Shown piece by piece: positions 35,759 to 49,354 of a stretch of DNA of 64,000 nt. Every line of letters starts with the position of its first letter. Position 1 is the stretch's first letter. The position numbers were made by a program, and so were the translations under genes. A model generated the notes under the pieces. That model made no database searches. It was given only the letters and a program-made list of their open reading frames with translations, and was not told the origin of the DNA. This DNA comes from Rugamonas aquatica (GTDB lineage Bacteria > Pseudomonadota > Gammaproteobacteria > Burkholderiales > Burkholderiaceae_D), in contig NZ_WHUG01000017.1 of NCBI RefSeq assembly GCF_009380215.1, forward strand, positions 95,044-159,043, given 5' to 3'.

Positions 35759-35969
35759 GTGTATTCCCCGTATTTTTTTGCGGCGCGATGGTGCGCTGCC
35801 ATGTGACAAGCATAGCGCGCTTCCGATGCGATTTGGGCAATTATATTTTCAAATTAGAATTTAATATTTCCACAAGAGAACAATGTATCGCGGATACAAT
35901 TTTTGTCCCAGCGATGCCCCGCAATGGCTTATGCTATGCGCCAATTTTGTTACATTTGAAGGAAAGAAT

Positions 35970-37787
35970 ATGACGCATCGCCGCAACACCTACGCCGCTT
36001 TCGCCCCTCTCGCCGCCGCCGTGATGCTGGCGTTTGCGCCGCTGGCGGCTCACGCCGTCGCGCCGACCGCCGCCGTGCCGCAGGTCAGCGCCGCGCCCGC
36101 GCACAAGGCGCTGCTGGCCATCGCCGACCAGTACTACGACGCCGTCGCCCGCTTCGAGCCGATAGGCGCCACCGAAAACGGCGACAACCGTTTCGACGAC
36201 CAGCTGGGCATGAGCATCGCCCCCGCCAAGCGCGCCCAGCAGTTCAAGCTGTACCGCCAGTTCGCCACCCGGCTGAAGGCGGTTCAGCGCGCACAGCTGA
36301 ATAACACCGACCGCGTCAGCTACGACATCCTCGCCTACGAACTGCACGGCCTGCTGTCGATGGAGCCCTTCCCGCAGCACCTGCTGCCGATCAACCAGAT
36401 GGACAGCGTGCCGGTCACGCTGGCCAACTACGCGGGCGGCGAAGCGTCGCAACCGATCGGCACGGTCAAGGAATATGACGCTTACCTGAGCCGTATCAAG
36501 CAATTGCCGGCATGGATAGACCAGGCCATCGCCAATATGCGCGTGGGCATGAAGCAAGGCATCACCCAGCCGAAAGCCATCATGGAATCGGGCTTGCCGC
36601 AGTTCCAGAAGCTGGTCAGCGCGACGCCGGAAAGCAGCATCTTCTACACCCCGATCACCAAGCTGCCGGCTGCCTTCTCCGACGCCGACAAGCAGCGCCT
36701 GACGGCCGCCTACCGCAAGGCCGTCGGCGAAAAACTGATGCCGGCGCTGGCCCGCCTGTCCACCTTCCTGGAAAAAGAATACGTGCCGGCCTGCCGCACC
36801 ACGACCGGCCTCGGCGCGCTGCCGAACGGCGCCGCCTGGTACCAGGCCCGCGTCGCCGAAGCCACCACCACCTCGCTGACGCCGGACGCCATCCACGCCA
36901 TCGGCCTGAAGGAAGTGGCGCGCATCCAGGCGCAGTTTGAAGTGCTGGGCCCCAAGCTGGGCTACACCGGCCCGGCCGCGGGTCTGCCGGTCTGGGTGGC
37001 GGCGCAGCCGAAGTTCTATCCGTTCAAGACCGAGAACGAAGTCCAGGCCGTCTATCACAAGCTCAACGACGTGCTCGACACCAAGCTGCCGATGATGTTC
37101 ACGCTGCTGCCCAAGGCCAAGCTGGACCTGCGCCTGGAGCCTGAGCTGAGCCGCGCCACCGCGTCGGACCACTACACCTCGCCGGCCGGCGATGGTTCGC
37201 GCCCCGGCGTGTTCTGGTCGGTGGTCAACGATCCCGCGAAGTACGGCAACACCGGCATGACCACGCTGTTCCTGCACGAGGGCAAGCCCGGCCACCACTT
37301 CCACCTGGCGTTGGTACAAGAGCTAAATCTGCCTAACTTCCACAAATATGGCGGCAACAACGCCTTTATCGAAGGCTGGGCGCTGTATGCGGAAACGCTG
37401 GGCAAGGAAATGGGCTTGTTCGACGATCCGGCCCAGTACTTCGGCCACCTGAACGACGAGTTGCTGCGCGCCACCCGCCTGGTGGTCGACACCGGCATGC
37501 ACGCGCAGGGCTGGACCCGCGAGCAAAGCATCCAGTACATGCACGACACGCTGGGCTACGACAATTCGGCCAAGACCGAGACCGAACGCTACATGGCCTG
37601 GCCGGGCCAGGCGCTGGGCTACAAGATCGGCGCGCTGAAGATCGTCGAGCTGCGCCAGCGCGCGGCCCAGGCGCTGGGCGACAAGTTCAGCCTGCCGAAG
37701 TTCCACGCCATCGTGCTGGGCGACGGCACGCTGCCGCTGGCGCTGCTGGAAGAGAAAGTCGACCGCTGGATCGCGGCGGAGAAATAA
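35970..37787 (+). CDS. Exported DUF885-family zinc peptidase-like protein
   Basis: A 605-residue protein with a signal peptide (about 1-28) and a DUF885 domain covering the rest. The zinc-binding signature HEGKPGHH (His436-Glu437 ... His442-His443) is the family's HExxPGHH form, and downstream FIEGWALYAE supplies the second acidic motif. The frame opens at 35883, but the ATG at 35970 with GAAGGAAAG just upstream starts the signal peptide. An AT-rich stretch with GATACAAT about 70 bp upstream could be the promoter -10. It ends at a strong terminator. The family contains predicted carboxypeptidase-like enzymes; substrate is unknown. Confidence 0.92.
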   Translation: MTHRRNTYAAFAPLAAAVMLAFAPLAAHAVAPTAAVPQVSAAPAHKALLAIADQYYDAVARFEPIGATENGDNRFDDQLGMSIAPAKRAQQFKLYRQFATRLKAVQRAQLNNTDRVSYDILAYELHGLLSMEPFPQHLLPINQMDSVPVTLANYAGGEASQPIGTVKEYDAYLSRIKQLPAWIDQAIANMRVGMKQGITQPKAIMESGLPQFQKLVSATPESSIFYTPITKLPAAFSDADKQRLTAAYRKAVGEKLMPALARLSTFLEKEYVPACRTTTGLGALPNGAAWYQARVAEATTTSLTPDAIHAIGLKEVARIQAQFEVLGPKLGYTGPAAGLPVWVAAQPKFYPFKTENEVQAVYHKLNDVLDTKLPMMFTLLPKAKLDLRLEPELSRATASDHYTSPAGDGSRPGVFWSVVNDPAKYGNTGMTTLFLHEGKPGHHFHLALVQELNLPNFHKYGGNNAFIEGWALYAETLGKEMGLFDDPAQYFGHLNDELLRATRLVVDTGMHAQGWTREQSIQYMHDTLGYDNSAKTETERYMAWPGQALGYKIGALKIVELRQRAAQALGDKFSLPKFHAIVLGDGTLPLALLEEKVDRWIAAEK

Positions 37788-37793
37788 ACGCCA

Positions 37794-37824
37794 GGGGGCG
37801 GGCCGCACAGGCCCGCCCCTTTTT
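37794..37824 (+). terminator. Intrinsic terminator of the DUF885 gene
   Basis: GGGGCGGGCC pairs with GGCCCGCCCC around a GCACA loop and is followed by TTTTT, seven bases after the stop codon. Confidence 0.95.
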
Positions 37825-37827
37825 GCA

Positions 37828-38286
37828 TTACCTGGCGTAGCGCTTGATGCGGGCGATCACCAGCTCGGGCAAGGCCGTGATCTGCTTGGCGTGGTTGGCA
37901 AAGACGATCTGCTGGCGCCCCACCGAGACCGGCTTGCCGTCGGCATAAAACCGGAACTCCAGCCAAAACGAGCACTTCCTGACATCATAAGCATTCAACT
38001 CGCAGTGAATTTCCTGGAATGGGAAAGTCTCCTGCAGATAGTCCTGCTCGGCGTGCTTGGTGATGAAGACGCCTTCGTTTTGCAGCATATCGCGCGAAAT
38101 GCAGTCGAAGAACCACTTTTCGCGGCAAATTCCCTGCCATTCAAAGTAGCGCGCGAAATACGTGTTGCCGTAGGCGTTGGAGTCCTTCAGATAAATCGTC
38201 AGGGCGTGGGTAAAAGTCTGCCTGGCGTTGGCGGCGCTGGCAGCGGTGGGTGCGGACATTTCTACTTCGGTGGCGTGCAGCAGCAT
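37828..38286 (-). CDS. Hotdog-fold thioesterase of the enediyne/4HBT type
   Basis: A 152-residue single hotdog-fold protein. The segment DSNAYGNTYFARYFEWQG followed by ICREKWFF closely follows the family pattern (T/D)NxxGNxYFxxYxxWQGxCRE of DynE7/CalE7-like enediyne polyketide thioesterases, which lie within the 4HBT superfamily. It probably hydrolyses an acyl-thioester, but no polyketide or fatty-acid synthase genes are nearby. Start ATG at 38286 is supported by AGGGGA eight bases upstream; a longer frame to a GTG at 38364 would run through two strong hairpins and is rejected. It is divergent from the 7TM kinase. Confidence 0.85.
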   Translation of the reverse strand: MLLHATEVEMSAPTAASAANARQTFTHALTIYLKDSNAYGNTYFARYFEWQGICREKWFFDCISRDMLQNEGVFITKHAEQDYLQETFPFQEIHCELNAYDVRKCSFWLEFRFYADGKPVSVGRQQIVFANHAKQITALPELVIARIKRYAR

Positions 38287-38313
38287 GAGAATTCCCCTAT
38301 CAGTGAGTTGGAC

Positions 38314-38356
38314 CGTCCCGGCCTGCGGCCGGGGACGTTTTGCCCGCAAGCCGGGC
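38314..38356. other. Two adjacent hairpins between thioesterase and kinase genes
   Basis: CGTCCCGGCC (38314-38323) pairs with GGCCGGGGACG (38327-38337) and is followed on the plus strand by TTTT (38338-38341). Directly after it, GCCCG (38342-38346) pairs with CGGGC (38352-38356). The first has the form of a rightward terminator, yet no rightward gene lies immediately before it. The pair also lies in the presumed 5' leader of the thioesterase. Confidence 0.55.
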
Positions 38357-38484
38357 AGAAACACTTAAAGCGGGTTTCTCCTGCGCTTGTTTGATATAAC
38401 GCAAATAGTTAATCGATAGCCAAGCGAGCTACATCAACACGCGTAATACTGCGGACTACCATCCAAAGTCCGTGGAAAGAGCGC

Positions 38485-39891
38485 ATGCATTCCCTATTGC
38501 CCGCCGTGGTTTCCCTGCTGTTCCTGTGCTACGGCGCTTACGTGCTGCATTCGCGCGGGGTGAGCCGCATCAGCCTGACCTTTTTCCTGCTGTGCGCGAC
38601 CACGTTTTGCTGGCAATTCACCTGGGCCGTGTTATTCCAAATCAACAACGAGGATGAGGCGCTGGCGCTGGCCAAGCTGGGCTACCTGCTGATCCTGTTC
38701 CTGCCGACCACGCTGTACCATTTCATCGCCGAACTGACGGCCCAGCGCAGCGAACGCCGCTGGGTGGACCTGTCCTATGTGACCGCCGGCCTGCTGGGCG
38801 TCATCATGCTGAGCACCGACTGGGTGATCGACGGGCTGTATCCGTATTTCTTCGGTTTCTATCCCAAGGCGGGTCCGCTGCACCCGCTGCATCTGGTACA
38901 GACCGGACTGGTCGTGGGGCGCGGCCTGTGGCTGCTGTACCGGCGCCAGCAGTTGGCCGTTTCGACCGAGAAGACGAGGCTGCGCTACTGCCTGGTCAGC
39001 CTGCTGATCTATTTTTTTGCCTCGGTCGACTACCTGTGCAACTACGGCGTGCAGTTCTACCCGCCCGGCGTGCTGTTCGTCGCGGCCGGACTGGGCCTGA
39101 TCGCCCAGGCCATGGTGCGGCACAACCTGCTGGCGGACCCGATGGAGGTGGCCGCCACCATCGCCCACGAAATGCGCACGCCGCTGGCGACCATACGCAA
39201 TCAGTCGCGGGTGCTGGCCAAGTGCCTGCCGGATTTGCTGGCCGGCTACCAGAGCGCGGTGGAGCATCGGCATATCGAGCCGCTGCTGCAGCCGGCGCAG
39301 CTGAACTACCTCAGCAAGCTGACCCAGCACATCGAGGCCGAGATCAGCCGCTCCAATTTCATTGTCGACATGATGCTGGCGTCGGCCCGGGCGGGCACGC
39401 TGAACCGCAATGATTTCGCCGATCATTCCATCAAGAAATGCGTCGACGAAGCCCTGGCCTGCTATCCGTTTGAAAGCTCGATGCGCGACAAGGTCGTGGT
39501 CAAAGCCGCCGAAGACTTCACCTTTTTTGGTTCGGATGTATTGCTGGTCTACGTTTTATATAATCTCTTTAAAAACGCGATGCACGCGATTAAATCGGCG
39601 GGACGGGGAGATGTGGAAATAGCGTTCTTCACCAATGGCAATAGCAAGCAATTATTAGTGACCGATACCGGATCGGGAATACCGGATGATGTATTGCCGC
39701 ACGTATTCGAACCGTTTTACAGCACGCGGCATAATGGCGGCGGCACGGGGATGGGATTGGCTTTTTGCCAGAGGGTTATCACGGCATTCGGCGGCAAGAT
39801 ACATTGCGAATCCCGCGCCGGCCATTACACCAGATTTTCTTTATTCTTTCCGCAAAAACAGGCGTATGGCGTCGGACGGGAATTGGATTAA
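38485..39891 (+). CDS. Seven-TM-type sensor histidine kinase
   Basis: A 468-residue kinase. Residues 1-215 hold about seven membrane helices resembling the HisKA_7TM sensor region (YLLILFLPTTLYHF). The HisKA motif is IAHEMRTPLATI with His228. The catalytic domain is intact: NLFKNAMHAI, DTGSGIPDDV, FEPFYST and GGGTGMGLAF. The C-terminal part resembles quorum-sensing kinases of the CqsS/LqsS kind, including the AFGGKIHCES segment, but no autoinducer synthase is adjacent and no receiver domain is attached, so that link is only suggestive. The stop codon overlaps that of the convergent HTH gene in a shared TTAA. GC content falls over the last 350 bp. Confidence 0.88.
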   Translation: MHSLLPAVVSLLFLCYGAYVLHSRGVSRISLTFFLLCATTFCWQFTWAVLFQINNEDEALALAKLGYLLILFLPTTLYHFIAELTAQRSERRWVDLSYVTAGLLGVIMLSTDWVIDGLYPYFFGFYPKAGPLHPLHLVQTGLVVGRGLWLLYRRQQLAVSTEKTRLRYCLVSLLIYFFASVDYLCNYGVQFYPPGVLFVAAGLGLIAQAMVRHNLLADPMEVAATIAHEMRTPLATIRNQSRVLAKCLPDLLAGYQSAVEHRHIEPLLQPAQLNYLSKLTQHIEAEISRSNFIVDMMLASARAGTLNRNDFADHSIKKCVDEALACYPFESSMRDKVVVKAAEDFTFFGSDVLLVYVLYNLFKNAMHAIKSAGRGDVEIAFFTNGNSKQLLVTDTGSGIPDDVLPHVFEPFYSTRHNGGGTGMGLAFCQRVITAFGGKIHCESRAGHYTRFSLFFPQKQAYGVGRELD

Positions 39892-40496
39892 CTGACGCCG
39901 ACTTCCTCGCCACTGACTTTTTCCAAATCAGTTTCATCGCCCAATACATAAATCTTTTGTTCGCGCAGCACCTGGAGAATAAACGGCTGCTGTTCGCGCA
40001 GGCGGCGTTTAAAGTCCGGAATCGAATACAGATTGGGATTGATTTTACGGCGCAGCAATCGCTCGGCGACCGGCAGGCGGGATAATAATTCGCCGTAGCT
40101 GGTGTTATCGCCGATGAGCATTAATTCCACCGGCGTATCCATGCCCTCATGTTCCTTGGCCGTCGCGCCATAAACAAACGCCACATTCAGCACATGTTGC
40201 AGCGGTGCCAGCGCCGAATTCAAGACGCTGACCAGGCCGAAGGTTTTCTTGACCAGGTTGCTTAATTCCCCGAATACGATGCATTCCTTGTTGGGTTTAA
40301 AACGACGTACGTTGCCGATCCGCTCGGACACGATGACGCCCGACTCGTGCAGGCGCTTGAGCTCGCGCTGGGCCGAGGCGCTGCCCAAACCGGTCAGGCG
40401 CATGATCTCATTCAAGTGGAATCCTTGATTGACACGTACAAATAGCAAGCCCAGCAGCTTTTGCTGGGCAGGGGTGAAGAGTGCTTGAGCGATCAT
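39888..40496 (-). CDS. HTH regulator with degenerate nucleotidyltransferase-like domain
   Basis: A 202-residue protein with an N-terminal winged HTH (about 5-68; HLNEIMRLTGLGSASAQRELKRL) of ArsR/MarR type. From about residue 100 there is a minimal-nucleotidyltransferase-like segment: FVYGATAKEHEG then TPVELMLIG. The active form would read GSxARGE and SDIDLLV; here Ser is Ala111 and the DxD aspartates are Pro122 and Glu124, so catalysis is improbable. It converges on the 7TM kinase and shares its TTAA stop region. Codon use is more AT-rich than its neighbours, as is the following intergenic stretch. Target and ligand are unknown; such HTH-NTase fusions usually act as regulators. Confidence 0.8.
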   Translation of the reverse strand: MIAQALFTPAQQKLLGLLFVRVNQGFHLNEIMRLTGLGSASAQRELKRLHESGVIVSERIGNVRRFKPNKECIVFGELSNLVKKTFGLVSVLNSALAPLQHVLNVAFVYGATAKEHEGMDTPVELMLIGDNTSYGELLSRLPVAERLLRRKINPNLYSIPDFKRRLREQQPFILQVLREQKIYVLGDETDLEKVSGEEVGVS

Positions 40497-40926
40497 GAGC
40501 CAAATCTTAGCATGAACGCACCACTGGCTGGCATGTTTAACGTAGGGTTTTCCAGATTGGCTTGCATCCGAGGAGTCATGAGCCCGGCGTCGCGGCAGCC
40601 GGTAAGTGGATGAGTTCAGCAGCGCCGGAGATATGCCGGCCAGCCGCTAGGTGTGGCCATCGCCGCTGCCACAGCCAACGGATCATGGGCGGCATTTAAA
40701 ACCGGGGCAGCGCAGCATATTAAACCTGCCCACTATTATTTAAAATCGAAAGCAGACGCTAATTAGTTATTCTATTCGTGGCGCATGACAGATCGCTCAC
40801 TCCGCCATTCTGAATATATTCCGGTCGAGGCAGATTAATACAGCGTAGCGCATTAATTAATCGTGCCACAAATAAAAAAACGGCACCCGAAGGTGCCGTT
40901 TTTATTTTGCGGGACTAAAAGCTGAA
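40497..40926. other. Long AT-richer intergenic region downstream of rpoC
   Basis: These 430 bp contain the promoter side of the HTH-nucleotidyltransferase gene and, at their right end, the rpoC terminator. The stretch 40720-40870 is markedly AT-rich (for example ATTAATTAATCG near 40853). I found no convincing gene, tRNA or inverted-repeat pair in it beyond the terminator. Confidence 0.5.
40871..40912 (-). terminator. Bidirectional terminator at the end of the rpo operon
   Basis: AAAAAACGGCACC pairs with GGTGCCGTTTTT around a CGAA loop. A runs on one side and T runs on the other let it work in both directions. It lies about 15 bp downstream of the rpoC stop. Confidence 0.95.
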
Positions 40927-45159
<4,233 letters not shown>

Positions 45160-45193
45160 GTATCACTCCAGGTAGTGATGAATTCTTTAAACT

Positions 45194-45219
45194 GCCCCGC
45201 CGGCAACGACCGGCGGGGC
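45194..45219 (-). other. rpoB-rpoC intercistronic hairpin
   Basis: GCCCCGCCGG (45194-45203) pairs perfectly with CCGGCGGGGC (45210-45219) around a six-base loop. No U tract follows on the minus strand, so it is more likely a stability or processing element than a terminator. Confidence 0.7.
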
Positions 45220-45247
45220 CCGTGCTTGTGAAGATAAAGCCGAAGCC

Positions 45248-48200
45248 TTAGTTGCGTTCCAGGTCGATATCGATACCCAGGGAACGGATCTCTTTCACCA
45301 GCACGTTGAACGATTCAGGCATACCGGCGTCGATCACGTGGTCGCCTTTGACCAGGTTTTCGTACACTTTGGTACGGCCGTTCACGTCATCCGACTTAAC
45401 GGTCAACATCTCTTGCAGCACATACGATGCGCCGTATGCTTCCAGTGCCCACACCTCCATCTCACCGAAGCGCTGGCCACCGAACTGGGCTTTACCGCCC
45501 AGTGGCTGCTGCGTAACGAGCGAGTATGGACCGGTCGAACGCGCGTGCATCTTGTCGTCGACCAAGTGGTGCAGTTTCAGCATGTGCATCACGCCAACGG
45601 TGACCTTGCGCTCGAACGCTTCGCCGGTGCGGCCGTCGTACATCGTGACCTGATTCTTCGACGGCGTCATGCCCAGCTTGTGAGCGATGTCGTCCGGGTA
45701 AGCCAAGTCCAGCATGCGGCGGATTTCCGATTCGTGCGCGCCGTCGAACACCGGAGTAGCGAACGGAACACCCTTCTTCAGGTTGTTCGCCAGCTTCATG
45801 ATCTCTTCGTCGTCGAACTGGTCCAGATCTTCCGGACGGCCGTTTTCGTTGTAGATCACGGTCAGATACTTGCGCATCTCTTCGGCTTTGGTGTGCACGG
45901 CCAGCATTTCGCCGATACGGATACCCAGGCCCTTCGCTGCCCAACCCAGGTGGGTCTCAAGAATCTGACCCACGTTCATACGGGAAGGAACACCCAGCGG
46001 GTTCAGCACCACGTCGGCCGGCGTACCGTCGGCCATGTATGGCATGTCTTCCACCGGCACGATACGGGAAACCACACCCTTGTTACCGTGGCGACCCGCC
46101 ATCTTGTCGCCCGACTGCAGGCGGCGTTTAACGGCCAGGTAAACCTTGACCATCTTCTGCACGCCAGGTTGCAGTTCATCGCCCTGGGTCAGCTTCTTGC
46201 GCTTCTCTTCGAAGGCCAGGTCGAACTGGTGGCGCTTCTCGTTGATCGATTCCTTGATCGCTTCCAGCGCGGTAGCCGATGCGTCTTCCGATGGACGGAT
46301 GTCGAACCAGTGGTACTTGTCCAGATCCGCCAGGTATTCCTTGGTGATCTTGGCGCCTTTGGCCAGCTTCTTCGGACCGCCGTTGACGACTTGGCCGATC
46401 AGCATTTTTTCCAGACGCTGGAAGGCATCGCCTTCAACGATACGCATCTGGTCGTTCAGGTCCAGGCGGAAACGCTTCAGTTCATCGTCGATGATCTGTT
46501 GCGCGCGCTTGTCGCGAACGATGCCTTCACGGGTGAAGACCTGGACGTCGATCACGGTGCCGATCATGCCCGATGGCACGCGCAGCGAGGTGTCTTTGAC
46601 GTCCGATGCTTTTTCGCCGAAGATCGCGCGCAGCAGCTTCTCTTCCGGAGTCAGCTGGGTTTCGCCTTTAGGCGTCACTTTACCGACCAGGGTGTCGCCT
46701 GCTTGCACTTCCGCGCCGATGTAGACGATACCGGACTCATCCAGACGAGCCAGCTGGTTCTCAGCCAGGTTCGAGATGTCGCGGGTGATTTCTTCCGCGC
46801 CCAGCTTGGTATCGCGTGCAACGACGGACAGCTCTTCGATGTGAATCGAAGTGTAGCGGTCGTCTTTAACCACGTTTTCCGAGATCAGGATCGAATCTTC
46901 GAAGTTCAGACCATTCCATGGCATGAAGGCCACGGTCATGTTCTGGCCCAGAGCCAGTTCACCCAGGTCGGTCGATGCGCCGTCGGCGATCACGTCGCGC
47001 TTGGCCACACGGTCGCCTACCTTGACGATAGGACGCTGGTTGATGTTGGTGTTCTGGTTCGAACGGGTGTACTTGATCAGGTTGTAGATGTCGACACCGA
47101 CTTCGCCGGCGGTTGCTTCGTCATCGTTCACGCGAATCACGACACGGCCCGCATCGATGTAGTCGACGATACCGCCGCGCAGCGCCTGCACAGTAGTACC
47201 CGAGTCGACTGCCACGGTGCGTTCGATGCCGGTACCGACCAGTGCTTTTTCTGGGCGCAGGCAAGGTACTGCCTGACGCTGCATGTTGGCACCCATCAAT
47301 GCGCGGTTCGCATCATCGTGTTCGAGGAACGGAATCAGCGACGCTGCGACGGAAACGATCTGGCCCGGCGCCACGTCCATGTACTGGATGCGCTCTGGGG
47401 ATACCAGGATGGTTTCGCCGGCTTCACGGGCCGATACCAGCTCATCGCTCAGCATGCCTGCGTCGTTGATGGTCGCATTCGCCTGAGCGATGATGTAGCG
47501 GCCTTCTTCAATGGCGGACAGGTAGTCGATCTGGTCGGTGATCTTGGAGCCTTCGACCTTGCGGTATGGGGTTTCCAGGAAGCCGTATTCGTTCAGGCGG
47601 GCGTACAGCGCCAGCGAGTTGATCAGGCCGATGTTCGGGCCTTCAGGCGTTTCGATCGGGCACACGCGGCCGTAGTGGGTCGGGTGCACGTCGCGTACTT
47701 CAAAGCCTGCGCGTTCGCGGGTCAGACCGCCAGGGCCCAGGGCGGAAACACGGCGTTTGTGCGTGATTTCCGACAGCGGGTTGGTCTGGTCCATAAACTG
47801 CGACAGCTGGGACGAACCGAAGAACTCGCGGATTGCGGCCGAGATCGGCTTCGAGTTGATCAGGTCGTGCGGCATCAGGTTGTCCGCTTCGGCTTGGCCG
47901 AGGCGTTCCTTGACCGCGCGTTCAACGCGCACCAGGCCGGCGCGGAACTGGTTCTCGGCCAGTTCGCCGACGCAACGTACGCGACGGTTACCCAGGTGAT
48001 CGATATCGTCGACTTCGCCGCGGCCATTGCGCAGTTCCACCAGGATCTTGATCACGGCCAGCACGTCTTCGTTCGACAGCGTCATGGCGCCGGTCAGTTC
48101 ATCGCGGCCGATGCGGCGGTTGAACTTCATGCGGCCCACGGCCGACAGGTCGTAACGGTCGGCGCTGTAGAACAGGCCGTTGAACAGCGCTTCGACGGAG

Positions 48201-49354
48201 TCTTCCGTTGGCGGTTCGCCAGGACGCATCATGCGGTAGATCGCGACACGGGCGGCCATCTGGTCGGCGGTGTCGTCGATGCGCAGGGTTTGCGAAATGT
48301 AGGCGCCCTGGTCCAGATCGTTGGTGTACAAGGTCTGGATTTCGGAGATGTTGGCTTCGCGCAGGCGGCCCAACACGTCTTCGGTCAGTTCATCGTTGGC
48401 GGACGCGACAACTTCGCCGGTCTCAGGATCGACGATGTTCTTGGCCAGCACGCGGCCCAGCAGGTAGTCTTCCGGTACCGAGATGTGCTTGATGCCGTTC
48501 GATTCGATATCGCGCACATGCTTGGCGTTGATACGCTTGTCCTTCAGGACCAGCGTCTTGCCTTCCTTGTTGACGATGTCGAAACGCGCGACTTCGCCAC
48601 GCAGGCGTTCGGCGACGAATTCCATTTCCGCGCCTTCGGAGCGCAGGTTGAAATTGTCGAACACGAAGAAGTTCGCCAGGATCTGCTCGTGCGACATGCC
48701 GATTGCTTTCAGCAGTATCGTCACTGGCATCTTGCGGCGGCGGTCGACGCGGAAGAACAGGATGTCTTTCGGGTCGAACTCGAAGTCCAGCCACGAACCG
48801 CGGTAAGGAATGATACGCGCGGAGAACAGCAGTTTGCCCGAGGAGTGGGTCTTGCCGCGGTCGTGCTCGAAGAACACGCCAGGCGAGCGATGCAGCTGCG
48901 AAACGATAACGCGCTCGGTACCATTGATGACGAACGAACCGGTGGTGGTCATCAGGGGCAGTTCGCCCATGTAGACTTCCTGTTCCTTCATCTCTTTGAC
49001 GACCGGCTTGGTCGGCGATTCCTTGTCCAGGATCACCAGACGGACCTTGGCGCGCAGCGGCGACGCGAAGGTCAGGCCACGCAGTTGGCATTCCTTGACG
49101 TCAAAGGCAGGATCGCCCAGAACGTACGACAGGAATTCGAGACGCGCAAAGCCATTGTGCGAAACGATAGGGAAAATCGAGGTAAAGGCCGACTGCAGGC
49201 CGTCGTTCTTGCGTGTCGACGGTGCTACGTCTTCTTGCAAGAAACTATGGTAGGACTCGAGCTGGGTAGCCAGCAGGAACGGAACGTGGTGAACGTTGGC
49301 GCGCTTCGCGAATGATTTGCGAATGCGTTTCTTCTCAGTAAATGAGTAGTGCAT
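45248..49354 (-). CDS. rpoB: RNA polymerase beta subunit
   Basis: The 1,368-residue beta subunit. The rifampicin-pocket region is wild-type in form: SQLSQFMDQTNPLSE and HKRRVSALGPGG. RPL-type C-terminal sequence (GGKAQFGGQRFGEMEVWAL) is present. The frame extends to 49417, but the ATG at 49354, with ACGGAG seven bases upstream and the standard N-terminus HYSFTEKKRIRKSF, is the real start. It lies 270 bp after rplL; the gap holds a 20-bp hairpin. Confidence 0.99.
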   Translation of the reverse strand: MHYSFTEKKRIRKSFAKRANVHHVPFLLATQLESYHSFLQEDVAPSTRKNDGLQSAFTSIFPIVSHNGFARLEFLSYVLGDPAFDVKECQLRGLTFASPLRAKVRLVILDKESPTKPVVKEMKEQEVYMGELPLMTTTGSFVINGTERVIVSQLHRSPGVFFEHDRGKTHSSGKLLFSARIIPYRGSWLDFEFDPKDILFFRVDRRRKMPVTILLKAIGMSHEQILANFFVFDNFNLRSEGAEMEFVAERLRGEVARFDIVNKEGKTLVLKDKRINAKHVRDIESNGIKHISVPEDYLLGRVLAKNIVDPETGEVVASANDELTEDVLGRLREANISEIQTLYTNDLDQGAYISQTLRIDDTADQMAARVAIYRMMRPGEPPTEDSVEALFNGLFYSADRYDLSAVGRMKFNRRIGRDELTGAMTLSNEDVLAVIKILVELRNGRGEVDDIDHLGNRRVRCVGELAENQFRAGLVRVERAVKERLGQAEADNLMPHDLINSKPISAAIREFFGSSQLSQFMDQTNPLSEITHKRRVSALGPGGLTRERAGFEVRDVHPTHYGRVCPIETPEGPNIGLINSLALYARLNEYGFLETPYRKVEGSKITDQIDYLSAIEEGRYIIAQANATINDAGMLSDELVSAREAGETILVSPERIQYMDVAPGQIVSVAASLIPFLEHDDANRALMGANMQRQAVPCLRPEKALVGTGIERTVAVDSGTTVQALRGGIVDYIDAGRVVIRVNDDEATAGEVGVDIYNLIKYTRSNQNTNINQRPIVKVGDRVAKRDVIADGASTDLGELALGQNMTVAFMPWNGLNFEDSILISENVVKDDRYTSIHIEELSVVARDTKLGAEEITRDISNLAENQLARLDESGIVYIGAEVQAGDTLVGKVTPKGETQLTPEEKLLRAIFGEKASDVKDTSLRVPSGMIGTVIDVQVFTREGIVRDKRAQQIIDDELKRFRLDLNDQMRIVEGDAFQRLEKMLIGQVVNGGPKKLAKGAKITKEYLADLDKYHWFDIRPSEDASATALEAIKESINEKRHQFDLAFEEKRKKLTQGDELQPGVQKMVKVYLAVKRRLQSGDKMAGRHGNKGVVSRIVPVEDMPYMADGTPADVVLNPLGVPSRMNVGQILETHLGWAAKGLGIRIGEMLAVHTKAEEMRKYLTVIYNENGRPEDLDQFDDEEIMKLANNLKKGVPFATPVFDGAHESEIRRMLDLAYPDDIAHKLGMTPSKNQVTMYDGRTGEAFERKVTVGVMHMLKLHHLVDDKMHARSTGPYSLVTQQPLGGKAQFGGQRFGEMEVWALEAYGASYVLQEMLTVKSDDVNGRTKVYENLVKGDHVIDAGMPESFNVLVKEIRSLGIDIDLERN

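Noticed and set aside
38287..38364. Longer thioesterase starting at GTG 38364
   Set aside because: The extension would be translated through two strong hairpins and lacks a ribosome site; ATG 38286 has AGGGGA.
39530..40926. Possible genomic island or prophage remnant
   Set aside because: No integrase, transposase, att-like repeat or phage gene was seen; only composition differs, so it is reported as an observation rather than a mobile element.
45338..49315. A 1,325-codon open frame antisense to rpoB
   Set aside because: Shadow of rpoB with Val/Phe/Gln/His-rich composition and no family resemblance.
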